In this document: one piece after another, positions 1 through 12,633 of the stretch
How positions within the stretch are numbered: position 1 is the stretch's first letter
How the letters are laid out: each line of letters opens with the position of its first letter
Source: Conus ventricosus
Lineage: Eukaryota > Mollusca > Gastropoda > Neogastropoda > Conidae
Length of the DNA: 64,000 bases
Reading direction: 5' to 3'
Assembly: GCA_018398815.1 (NCBI GenBank)
Contig: CM031611.1
Location: 45,647,394-45,711,393, forward strand
Notes under the pieces: generated by a model
The model's database searches: none
Seen by the model: the letters and a program-made list of their open reading frames with translations, nothing else
What the model was told of the DNA's origin: nothing
Position numbers and translations under genes: made by a program

Positions 1-40
1 CCACACAACTGTTTTCAGGGAAAACACATATACACATACA

Positions 41-42
41 AG

Positions 43-97
<55 letters not shown>

Positions 98-229
98 AAC
101 ATACACATACATATACATTCCTACACATGCATGTGTCAGCACTTAAAACTCACCCCACGCAAATGTCTCATGTAGTAGCCTTTTGAAAGTGACAGAACTG
201 TTTATCTTTTCATAGTCTTTATAAACACA

Positions 230-288
<59 letters not shown>

Positions 289-417
289 TGTGTGTGCACA
301 CACAAACACACACACATACACACACTGTACATGCATGCACCCCAAACAGACAGACACACACCACACACACACAACACACACACACACACACACACACTCA
401 CACACACACACACACAC
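41..417. repeat. (CA)n microsatellite tracts
   Basis: Two long CA tracts (about 41-97 and 219-417) are separated by unique AT-rich sequence. The second is compound, with interspersed CACG, TGTG and CCCCAAACAGACAG interruptions. Apparent Val/Cys or Thr/His reading frames here are translations of the dinucleotide repeat and are not genes. Confidence 0.95.
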
Positions 418-425
418 AATATGAT

Positions 426-482
426 AGTCTGGTGACCTACTCGTTTTTGAGTGAACCAGTATTTTAGGAAGAAGAAGAGAAG
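426..482 (+). mobile_element. LINE 3'-tail fragment
   Basis: About 50 bp (GTGACCTACTCG...CCAGTATTTTAG followed by GAAGAAGAAGA) matches the 3' end of the LINE at 30021-30078 almost base for base, including the GAA-repeat tail. It looks like an extremely 5'-truncated insertion of that family. No coding sequence remains. Confidence 0.7.
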
Positions 483-559
483 TCTTAACTGAGAGAATTG
501 TTAATGTTTGGTATCCTAATGCCACAAACATCCTGACAGACAGGAGAAACATTACACAG

Positions 560-1005
560 AATCTTGGGGTACCGGTTCCACGAATGATAGCTTATCTATT
601 CCAAATCAACATTGAAACAATGAGAGTAGGGTAATAAACTGACAGAATCTTTAATAACTTGTATGCAAAAGTAGTAACAATAAATGTTTCTCACCAGTAA
701 TACGTAACTCTGCATTGTGTACATTGCACAAATGCCGGTTTTTGACAAAGTTCGCATACCAGCTTCACCCCTTTCGGGAATGCAAAGGGTTCAGAGTCAT
801 CGTGGTTTCTTACGCTTGTTCGAGCACGACAAGAAGCACTTTCTGATTACTTTTGGTAGGCAGCCTAATACCCCGCCATCTTTGTTGTCGGCGTTGCTAC
901 ATTACCACGCATGCGCAATAGCAATGGTAGATCAATGCAGACGAACTTCCGTATTGCCGGCGACTAGCTCCATGTGACAACGAAGGAGGGAAATTAACTG
1001 CAATA
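560..1005 (+). other. Presumed promoter/5'UTR region of TMEM201
   Basis: Unique sequence between the LINE tail and the proposed TMEM201 start codon. It becomes less AT-rich after about 760. An 86-codon open frame lies at 717-977 but has no recognisable domain and is not supported as a gene. I see no convincing TATA element. The transcription start cannot be placed from sequence alone. Confidence 0.3.
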
Positions 1006-1083
1006 ATGGATTTTCTGTGGGGAATCCTGCTTTTTATGATTATCATTGTGTCAGTTCTCTTGGGTTACTGGAAATTAAGGTTT
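1006..1083 (+). CDS. TMEM201: TMEM201 exon 1 (N-terminal membrane segment)
   Basis: The ATG at 1006 opens a frame starting MDFLWGILLF and ending GYWKLRF, a single hydrophobic anchor as in vertebrate Samp1. Two donors are possible. GTTTGT at 1080 looks stronger but leaves two bases, which does not fit the next exon. GTACTG at 1084 leaves whole codons and joins in frame to 4666. I chose the latter; an unseen small exon is the alternative. Confidence 0.6.
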
Positions 1084-4000
1084 GTACTGACAACAACTGC
1101 CAGAAAAGACAGCATGTGGTACTGGAGTTCAACTATTAGTATTAGCCGTTGCTTCCAAACATACATTTAAGTAATTTAACTGATTAGTGGCAAACACATG
1201 ACACAGGCTATTGATGAGAGCCTTTTAGCCTGCTCAGTTTGGTTTATGAAAGAATCCATTACAGGGGGGTGTCTTGCAGCATGGAACTGGCAAACTTTCC
1301 GTACTTGAAAATGCTGAAATTAATTTTAAACCAATGTTCTTCCCAATGCTTATTAAGCTTAATTTTGGCATCATTGAGTGCTTTTGCAGAACTTTACAAT
1401 AGTGTGATGTGAAGAAAGCTGATTAAACTGAAGAAAGCTGATCTAACTAACTTCACTGGATGACCCAAGTGTTGGAACTGTTACATGAAAATGATGCTAT
1501 TTATTAGGCCTATTGGTTATAGTCTCACGTGGGAGCACGCTTCATGTTTGGAACCGCTGAAGATGAGCTTCCAGAAAACCGTGGATGAAGACCAGGAAAC
1601 AATTTCTAAAGAGCAGTGTATCTTGAATGTTGGTAACTGAGATGGTTGATGAATTCATTTTTATGAAAATGCTGAAGTCTTTAGTTCAGACACAGACATA
1701 ACAGAGAGATTGATTGATCTTTATATATGCAAGGATGAAGATTTTAAGCCAAAGCCTAGTCTTACAATCTGTCCTTGTCATGCATACATTATTTTAACAT
1801 ATATCATTCATACTGACAATTCAACATAGCAACACTGTAATCTAATTCTACAATGATAAGCAAACTGTTCATAAAGGTAGTCAAACAGAGGGAAACTTAT
1901 ATGCAAAAACAAACAAACAAACAAAACTAGAGGGCGAGAGGTTGGGGGGGGGGGGGGGGGGGAGAATGGTAGGTAGGGGAGGAGAAGAGGGATGGTGGAC
2001 AAAAGTGGGAGTGCGGATGAGCGATTTAACGGAGTAGGTTATATGATAAGACGGTGTATTCAAAGTATGGTTTTACAGAAGACTTTTCGAATGGATGCCA
2101 ATCATTTGCATCAAATAATCAGATTACTGAGACATAAAGAATGAGAGAAAGATGAGTATGAATTAAATAGACAGCAAATTCCAGTGAATACAGTGAGCGT
2201 TTTTTGCATGACAATATTAGTTATTACACTATTTGCCCTGTGCCCATTGTTACACATTTAGTGCCTTTGAAAAGCAAAAGGTATGCTTTTTCATTTTAAT
2301 ATCTATCTTTCTTGTTTATTCATGTCATACTGCAGGGCATACATTTTTCATTTCAGTTCACAAAAGGTATGCTTTTTCATTTTAATATCTATCTTTCTTG
2401 TTTATTCATGTCATACTGCAGGGCATACATTTTTCATTTCAGTTCACTGAAATAGCACAGTTTCACTGCCAGTTTGAAGGAATACAGAAACTTCTTCTGT
2501 ACGGATGGGAATGTATACTGGTAATCTACTGTGTGACCAGCCACTTCAGATGATGAAAACAAAACGATTCCAGTTTGATTATTTGGTGTTGGGATAAGGG
2601 TGGCAAAAGGCCAAAATATGATTATGATACAATTAACCGATTAAAAAAATACCTTAACGGTCCAGGGGTTCCATTTATTGCAAAATTTTGCGTAATTATT
2701 GCGTTTTTCTGCCTTCCTACGCATTTTTTTCGCGGCCGTGCGTTTAGCGACGCAATTTTCCCAGGACCCTGTTCTCAACCGCAAGCCTATGTCAGAGCCC
2801 TGGCTCCTGGGCAAAACACGGCACAGACCTACAGCAGACTGCTTGACACCGCCAATTAGTGATAGTGCGTGCACATTTTACTCTGTGGCACTCGCTGACT
2901 TTTTGCTAGATCAAGAATGTTCCAAAACGCCTCGTCCTTTCTCCCCTCGAAATAAAATGGAATCTTTCCCGCGTCTGCGATGATGCCATCTTCCAATCGG
3001 AATACGTTATGACTTCCCACGCACACACGATCATCCCACGTGATTCTGGATGCCAGAGTGCGCCCATTGATGGGAACTTTACCGTGGTCACAGCGAGCGG
3101 CTGACACACGAGCCTCCCCGCCCGTACGCTTCGGACATACCGGTCGAACCCGATCCCAAACGGAGCGTCTGTCATAGTAAACGTACGTCTCAAACGGACT
3201 TCGGCATCCAGTTCGACCCGACCGTTCGAGATACACCGTGATCTATTCGAAACGGACAGTTAGTATCCTCCAACCAATCAACGCTCAGCATTGAGCCAAC
3301 ACCCATGACAAAGGAAAAATGGCGTCGTCCAGCAAGGCGATCAGACTGTCCGATTCGGAGACCAAACATTTGATTGAATCGTACCAAGGCCATGATGTGC
3401 TTTGGAATGTCAACTCAAAAAATTATAAGACTCTAAATATTCGAGAAAAAGCTTCGTATTCAATTGTACAGTCCTTTGAAGCGGCATGTGGGATCAAACT
3501 CGAAGGGGGGGGCCGATAGCTCAGTTGGTAGAGCACCGGACTCGTGATCCTGGGGTTGCGGGTTCGAATTTCGGTATAGGGGGATTTTTCCCTCGGAGTT
3601 AACATTGGTTCTGACTCCATCCCCCTATAGTCGTTCGGATGGGACTATAAACCGAGGTCTAGTCTGTGTCACATGCACTAAAGACCATACACGGACTCTA
3701 AGATCCCGATGCTCATGTCCTAAGACGGGTGAGTACCGGCTACACGAAAATACACAATGCATACACAATGATGTTAATAATGGTCAACCTGATGACGCTG
3801 AACATTACTGGAAGAAGAAGAAGAAGGGTTTAAAACTCGTATATAGGTCGTAACGCACAGCTTCAAACGTTTCCGAAGCACTCCGTCCGTTCGACACTGA
3901 CTGGTCGGACCACACAGGTTCAAACGTTTCGTCTCAACCGTACGGGCGGGGAGGCTCGTGTGTCAGTGGCACAGAAACGCTTTCTGCAGCGAGCTGCTCT

Positions 4001-4877
4001 GCACTTCAGCGGTGTTAGGCGCGTGATTCAGAGCTGTTTTGACGGGAGTGAGTACAGATTATTTTGTTACGCATTTTTTCGCGCTGACGCAATTTTTGCG
4101 GAGGCGTGCGTTTCTTGACGCAATAAACTAAAAAGTCAGTGGAACCCTGGACCTTAACATTTCTTTTTGTCACAACAGCTGCTAAACTCAGCTTCCATGA
4201 CCATCTAGTGATGTACCTGGATTACTTTTGGATATTTAACAAACAATGTGGAACTGATGCCATGAACAATCAGCACCATACCACTGTTTTTTCATTGTCA
4301 CCTGTACTTAATCGGGCAGTTAATGCCACCTAGCTGTATCCATGGAGAGAGAGAAATATCTAAGTGATTTTTGAACAATTTTGTTATGTGGACTTCTAGT
4401 TCAGTGATAGAGTATAGTGATCAATACGGTGAAACTGAAAGTATGCAAATGTTGAGTTGAATCATGCTTATACTACAGGCACATGTATTCAAGAAAGAAG
4501 ACGTAAGATTGAGCTGCTTCCCTACAGATTCTTTATTGATAATCTAACATCAGATGCAAAATTTTATGTTGATTATCAACAGTTTATTTTGCAGATGTGT
4601 GAGGAAACCTGTTGAGCTGACTTACCATGATTTATTTCTTTTCAGGCCACGTTTTCCAATTACAGGTCAACTGCTGGTTTTGTAACCAGGACACCCAGGT
4701 GCCCTATGGGAATCGGAATTGTTGGGACTGTCCTCACTGTGAGCAATACAATGGCTTTGACTCGGTGAGTTACCACAGTACTCTTTCTAGCTTGTAAAGG
4801 ACAACCACCTGGAATATAGATCTCATGTAAATTATGTCATATGCGTATTTATTCATAGTGTGAAACACACTCACTCG

Positions 4878-4942
<65 letters not shown>

Positions 4943-4961
4943 GCTCACACACAGTTTACAT

Positions 4962-5060
<99 letters not shown>

Positions 5061-5509
5061 CCCCTCTCTCTCATTCACGAAACACTGAATGATTATAGCA
5101 GGTTCGAAGTTTGTCTGAATAGATTAATATTTTGCATCTTCTTAGTACAATGGTTATGGAGTCTGTTACTGGATAGCTTCATTATCTGGGATTCGTCAAC
5201 AGTTAAGTGGGCTTGATAGTGATCATAAAGGTAGAAAAAACGGGGGTAAAGGTAGAAAACAGGGGTACATGAAAGTGAAAGGAAATATTCACAGAACTGT
5301 ATGTTCCTCTGTCTGCTACAGACCACATTTGTAGAAGAGGCCTTTATTAAAACATACTTTCTTTCGGACTATGGCAGTGAGAATTTTCCTTAAGTAAACA
5401 ATTTTCAATTAGGTGACTTTGAAATTGCCAAAGATCATGTATTCGGACAACCTTGGGGAGGGGACGACTGCTGTTTGTTGATCTTTGTGCTGGAATTCAT
5501 TGCTCATGC

Positions 5510-5572
<63 letters not shown>

Positions 5573-7760
5573 TAGTTGTCTGGTATGGCTGCATAACTTT
5601 TACCACAAAAAAAAAGCAGTGCACACATGATAGTACATGGCTCCAAATGAGCCCACGTTGGTATTTTTTGTCAGCTGGTTTTCAAATGTTCTCCTCAGGA
5701 AGGTGGTTACAACAAGCCGGTGCCAGCCCAATTCACGGAGGACATCAATCATCCGATCTGCTGTGAACCAGCCGAGTTCTTGACGGAGGCAGTTTCTCTG
5801 TCCCACCTGCCAGCGGAATCAGCTCCTAAAGACCAAACAACTGGCTGCCTTTGAGCCCTCAATGAGGTGCTGTTTTGTGGTTGTGTTGTGCTTGGCTGTG
5901 TTTTGGGCATGGTTGTGGCTGAATAAGCAGATATTTTGTCTGAAAACCATTGGTGAACATGAGCACCAGTTCTGTTATGTTAAAATACTTCTGTATTGGT
6001 TTTTTTTTCATGTTTTTTATACAGATGGGGGGTGCTGGGGAAGAGGGTGTGGGTGGAGGGATAAGCTGGGGGTATATGGAGGTGGGTTGGAGGGATATGA
6101 ATCATCTGAAGTCATCTGTAAGGAACATGCTTAATTTTTGTTTCAGTAGGTTAGATATTGATGTAGTTTGTTTGGAGAGGGGGATATGAAATGACACCAG
6201 ACCCCCAAAAATCAATCTTGTGGAAGAACATTTAACAATACATGACTCTAAAAACTTTGCGGAGATTCAGTTTTCATTTGATCAGCACCAGGTTGCAAAG
6301 CAAGTATTTTTTGTGTAAAGTGTATGTATGTGTGTGTGGGGTTTGTTGTTACTTTGAGGGTTGAAGAATGCCATGTGTGTTGTGTTTCTTGAGAAAGTGG
6401 ATTGCAGATGTGTTCTTCTGAAAGGAATTCATTAGTAAAGTTATTTGTTGTTAACAAACACTATGGCAGAGTGGTTAGCAAATGGATCCCTCACTGGGAG
6501 GTCACAGGTTTGATTCCCATCAGAGCCATTAATTTATTTTGTGATTTTTTCACCTCCAAGCTTCACCAAGAGTTGAACTTACAATGCGCTCTGTTGGAAA
6601 ACCGGAACCAAACAGTCAGGTTTCATCCACTAAATGGATGCATCTTTGTGAGTTTTGCTCAAGTTGTCTGATCAACACTGCAGGTGTCTGATCTCTCAGG
6701 CCTGGTTGATGCTGGTAAATGTACAGAAAGTAAGCATAGACTCTAGCCTATAGTATCATGTGGTCTCAGACCAGAATGGAACTCCATACATCATCATCAT
6801 CTTCACTGATCAGAGCTCACTACTCTGAAGTGGGTGCATTTTGCAGTGTTTGTCAATGAAACAACATCGCTAGCGCTGCATCTCAACAAGAGTTTGTGTC
6901 TTTTGACTTCAAATAAAGCTGCAGAAAAGTGATTGCCTGATGACTGAAAAAAACTGTGCATCCCTGGGGTTTTCTGTGTGAAACTCTGTGTGTAAAGTAC
7001 CCCAGTTGTGCGTCATAAGGAACACTCGTAGCCATTGATGGTTTTGTGCTGAGGTCACCTGTATCAGCAAGTTCATAGGGACTGTCTATGGATGGATGTG
7101 CTGGTGCCAACCCAGAGAGGGAAACATAGTCTCTCTGGCTCTGCGATTTAGCGGTTCTTGTTGTCCGAGGGGGAAAGAGGTGGCATAGTTGGTGGTGTCC
7201 TGCATGTGTTGGATCAGAAGAGGCACCACTGAACACCATCGAATAGACTCAGCAGCAAAGCAGTGTCTCCTTTGGTGGGTTGTCAATTTGACATTGACTG
7301 CTCCCAGAGGATTGTCGGTGCTCAGATTGCAGCGGCACAAGGAGAGCCTGAATGATCAGTGTGGGGTCAATCCCTCTGAAGCTGCACAGAAGATAAGACA
7401 GAAAAAAAGGCAATCTCTTTCATCAAATTGACTGTCATTAGAAAATAAGGAATTGTGCCGCAAAAAGCAGAATGAAACAAACTTCAGAATGCAACACTTA
7501 ACTAAAACCATGTTTTAATGTTCTCTTCACTGACGTACCTGGTTGCACAGAAAACTAAAATTTTAGTTTGGGTATGGCTGACTAGATGATGGAAAGACTG
7601 AATCAAAATTTCTGTCATCTTCTGCCAAACCATTTCTGTTTGAGTGAACTTCATGTAGTGTCTGACTGAACTCACTCAAATGGTGGTGGTAGTAATTTTT
7701 TTGTATATTTGTTTGTCCATGTCTTACGTTGTCTTGACTTTTCTTCAAGTTTGTGAGCTG

Positions 7761-7824
<64 letters not shown>

Positions 7825-10800
7825 ATACACGTTTGTGTGTGTTTTCAGACTACGTATGAAGAAGAGATCTCATTTTACAAGCGCCATTTGGAAAAGGTGT
7901 ACGCTCTGTGTCCTGCTTGTGACACTGTTGTCAATAGGGAACTGAAGCGACTGGATGAGTCCTTGAATCGACAGCAGGATGTTTCCAAAGATGCACCGTC
8001 ACTGTCTGGCAGCTCTGCGGAAACTGAGGTATGCTGTACTCTGGACTTTTAGCCTAAAGAGAAGTGTATGAGGGTGATGGTTGGGTGGAAGAGAGTTTGG
8101 GAGAGGAAGGTGAGAGAGAGGGGTCAGCGTCTGTTGTTTACCTTGCGCAAAGTAAAAGAAAGAACTTAGTATTGTGAGATGAAAATTGTGTGATCTGGTC
8201 CCACCTAGAAGTGACAGTGGCTGTGTTTGGCCATTGTTAAGAAAAAATTTCTATTCTGAGGAATGTTATTTGTTCTTGCTTACTGATGTGATTGGACAGT
8301 GCTGCATTGTTACATAAAATGCTACCACTCCATCCCCCACCCCCTTCCTCCAAAGAAATAAGTTTTCACCCATACACACATTCACTGTCTCTCTCTCTCT
8401 CTCTCACACGCACACACATACACACACACCTCGCACGCACGCACACACACGCACATGCACATGTACGCACACACACACACACACATGCACACACACACAC
8501 AGTGAGAAATAGTCTGCACATGCATAGTGTCCACTGAGCAAAAAGTACAATGAGAATGAATTCATGGTGCTTACTGCTGACAACTGGTTCAAACTTAATA
8601 AAAGCTCCAAGTAATGAACTTAGAAAGTCTCATACTTTTGCATTTTATTCCCTCACTTGAAGCCATGGGACATGTGCCCATGATGGCTCAAAAAAAGAAA
8701 TTCAGCTCCAGTATGTTGAAATGACTGGGCAAGAGTCCAACTGGAAAACCTCATCTTCCTTCAAGGGTACCTGCCAATGTGACCTTAAGGTTCCCTCTAT
8801 CACATCAACACTTGCAAGGCAGCTGCTGCAGACAGAGACACCTGGAAAGGAAAAACTCGTCATGGACTTGAGTAGTTTAAAGTGGATCTGTTGCAGGCTG
8901 ACGGCGAGAAATGCCAGAGGACAAAGACACTTCCAGAGACCTGCAGACAGCCCTGGATGTTCCTCTGCACACAAATGCGGCAGGAACTGCGGTGCTTAAA
9001 TAGGGTTGCAGCTGACACTGCTCAACCACACCTAACACCCAGTAGGCAAACTCCATGGTTACTGGAGACTGAGGGTCAACAGCAAGCATTTACAAACAGT
9101 CCAGTTGTTCATAAGACCACTTCCAGTCATTTAGTGATGCCTATATAAGGTGGTGTCCACTCTCCTGTATGTGTGTGTGTGTGTTGACAGACCAGCCGGT
9201 CCATCTACAGGATTCTGCCTGCCCTGCAGTGGCTGCCCCGTGTGGTGAGCCTGACTCCCATTGTGTGTACCATGCTATTGGGGGAGCTGGCCATGGACAG
9301 TTACGGGCCGGGCACCGTGCAGGGATGGGTGGTGGGAGAGGTGGGGGACCATGTGGACAGGCTGGGCGTTGGCCTTTGTGGGCTGGTGCTCTGTGTCTTC
9401 TCCAAGCTGCTTCATGGCATGCACAGGTGGATGGATTGTTGCACTGTGTGTGTGCGTGTGTGTGTGTGTGTGTGAGGCTGTGTATGTGTCAGAGTGTGTG
9501 TGTATGTGTGAGTTTGTGTATGTATGTTTGAAGCTGCTTGTGTGAGAGTGTGTATCATTGTCAGCAAATGACTGACATTCACAGAGTATAAGCATTATTT
9601 ATCAGATCTTGTTGGACACTGCCTCACTGTCAAGGTTTGAATATATTAGCATTGTCTAGCAGTGTGTGTGTGTGTTTGATACTACCTGTGGAGTGTGTAA
9701 CTGGAAAATCCTCACACATGTGAAAATTGTATTGAAGTGAGACCAAAAACATTTAGAACATTCACTTGTAGAAGATACCGTTAATCACGACACAAGTCTA
9801 GTTGCTGAGGCAAAAACGTTGAGAATATTGACTTGACTTCACTGTTAATCATGACACAGGTCTAGCTGGTCTTCCTCTCCCTCCTCACTTCCCCTCCTCA
9901 CCTCTTGTTCTCTATTGTAGTCGTGGGGTTCTGTCTCAGGCTGCATGTGTGGGATGCGGTGCACATTGTGCTGTGGCTGGTCGTGGTGTTGACGGGGTTG
10001 TTGCTGCCCCATCCTCTGCTGAATGTCGGCCTGCCTGCGTTGCTCCTTGCTCTGGAACTGCCTCTGGTCTTCAGACACCGGCGCCTGTCAAATGTCATGT
10101 TGCCCATCATGAAAAGGTTTGTGTGTAGACCTGTATGTCGGAGAGTTTTGTACATGAGTGTCATCCATTAGGGAGTTTTTTTTGTGTGTGTGTTAAATTT
10201 ATGGAAATGTGTTTATCATCTGTTTGGAGCAGGTCCTGGTGTTTTGTTGATGAAGAGGTCTGCAAGTGTGGCTGTTGTGAATATGTGTTGTGCTTGTGTC
10301 TGTGTCAGTGTGTGTGTATGTGTAGCATATTTGTACATGTGTTTGACTTCAGTAGTAAGGAAGTCTGCGTGTAGCTGAAAACTGCCATAAATGTGTGTGT
10401 ATGTGTGCATGCATACCAATGGTATGCATGGATTTGGGGTATAGTGTGATTCCTAATAAAACCACATTTTTGTGTATGATTTGTTTTGTTGTTGTTTGCT
10501 TTTGTTATTGCTATTGTTTTTTTTCCTAAGATCTAATCATATGGGTCTGCTTCGTATGATTTACTTCAAACCTTTGGGTATTCGAGGATTTGTATGTAGT
10601 TTCAAATGAGAAGTGAAAGCAAATTAAGACTGTGAACTATTTGTTAAAAAACAAAAAGAAAAAAAAAAAAAAAGAAAATGCTATGAACTTTCATTTGTCA
10701 CAAAAGAAAAGAATTTACCTTTTTTTTCAGACCACAAGGTGATTTGGAAAATAGGGCCAGCCTCTTGAGTTGATCCTTCAGCCCCCACTCCTCTCCCCTG

Positions 10801-11032
10801 CCCATTTCTTCTTCCTCCCTTCCACGTCAACTGTTTGATCTATGAACAAGGCTGCCATAGGCATCAGATATTGTACTTTGTCAAACCATTGCTGTCAAAA
10901 GATTTGGTCTGCCTTGCATTTGTGAATGTGACCATACTTCGAGCATACTGTGCAGTAAGTAGTGACGCTTATAGCCCAGCTGACCACAAAGGGCAATATC
11001 AGGGCTGTTACTGCATAGAAGTCAACTCACAC

Positions 11033-11089
<57 letters not shown>

Positions 11090-12594
11090 TGTGTGTGTTT
11101 ATATGTATATAAAGTGCTGGAACAGGCTGTGGTGTGTGTGGACACAGGCACTGAATGTGTGTGTAGGTCACCATAGTAAGTTGACCTGTATAGTTAGATG
11201 CCGCAACTGATTTAAACCTTATGTGCTCTGGATACAAGATTCCCTAAAATCTAACAAAATATATATATATTATATTAACATATATATGTCGGCTTGACAG
11301 AGCAGCTCAAGTTATCATCTTCAGGCTGCAAACAGGACACTGCCAGCTCCTCTCCTGTCTTGTTACATCTCAAGCTCTCTCATACTGACCAGCGCACCTT
11401 GTGGCATAGGCTTCCAAACTCCCACCCACATCTTACAGTCGTGCCCCACCTTTGAAGCCTTGAGACACCAGACGTCGCCCAGACCGGTTGAGGTCCAGGA
11501 GAAGCTGTGGGGACTGGTGGGATCTCTGTGGTGGACTGTAGACTTCGCGTTACTAGCTGGATTTAGGATCTGGCATGGCAGGGAATGTAAAAGAAAAATG
11601 TTCATGTATCACTTTGTAGTGTGGAGATTGGGGTACTAATAGATCGTTCAATGTAGCTGTTGTTCATTGGCCGATTTGCTAGTATGGTGTTGGTCTGCTG
11701 GATCAATCTGCAGACTGTCGCTGGAAGGAGGGGCCTCTGCCGCCAACAGTGACGCTGCTTCAGACGCCGTGTCGTCCGTCAGCACCAGCTGCCGACAGCG
11801 GTGCCAGTCTCCATTCCAGGACAGTGGGGACGGGCCTGGTATGTCTGTCCTGAAGGCGCTGAGCAGTGTGAAAACACTAGCCAACAGGGGAGCCCAGGGA
11901 CTGTCATCAGACACAACCTGTGAGGCGGCAAAGGAAGACATTGTCCTAGATGAGCTGGGGAGAGGCTTGGGATCTGTTTTGCTCGGCGTTCCATCCAGCG
12001 AATCAGGTGAGGCTGAACCCCTTATTTTCAGGCTTAAGAGTGTGCCGGTATGACGGTTACAAGATTATTTACCTGTTCTAAATGAGTCGGTGAAGTCTAG
12101 CCATTTGCCTTTGTTATGAAGCCAGTCCTCACAGTCGAATGTCTGTCAGTTCTAAAAACGTGATCATTAACACCTACCTTTGTATGAGAGCGAAATTTCT
12201 GACAAATTTTGTCTAAAGTTTTGCTCTCAAATACAAAGGTAGGTACTAAAGGGTAGTCTGTTCATGTGACATACCAGTTTCCATGTGTTATTATTTGACA
12301 AGTGCATGACTGTTGCTGTGTTTCAGGCTACAGCAGCGGCAAGTCTACACTGTTTGGTTCCAATGCCTTTGGACCAGTGAGGCGGATGTCAGTTGGTTCC
12401 AATGTCTTTGGGCCAGTGAGGCAGACATCATTCAGTCCAGGAGTCCCTTTCCCTCGACCTCTCATAACCCCTGCCAAGCTCAGTGCACTCTCCTTTTCCC
12501 AAACAGGTGGGTTCTGTTGTTGTTGTTTTTGTCATTCCAGTACTAGATAATTTCTTCACATAGATGTAACCATCTCGTCTATCAATACTTCATA

Positions 12595-12633
<39 letters not shown>

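Noticed and set aside
143..552. Overlapping Cys/Val-rich open frames on the minus strand
   Set aside because: They are translations of (CA/TG)n microsatellite; no protein family and no splice context.
3511..3583. A genuine tRNA gene (Thr, CGT anticodon)
   Set aside because: Boxes A and B and the anticodon arm are good, but the acceptor stem does not close and the sequence runs into a 240-bp body with a GAA tail, also found at 28618-30246. It is a SINE head.
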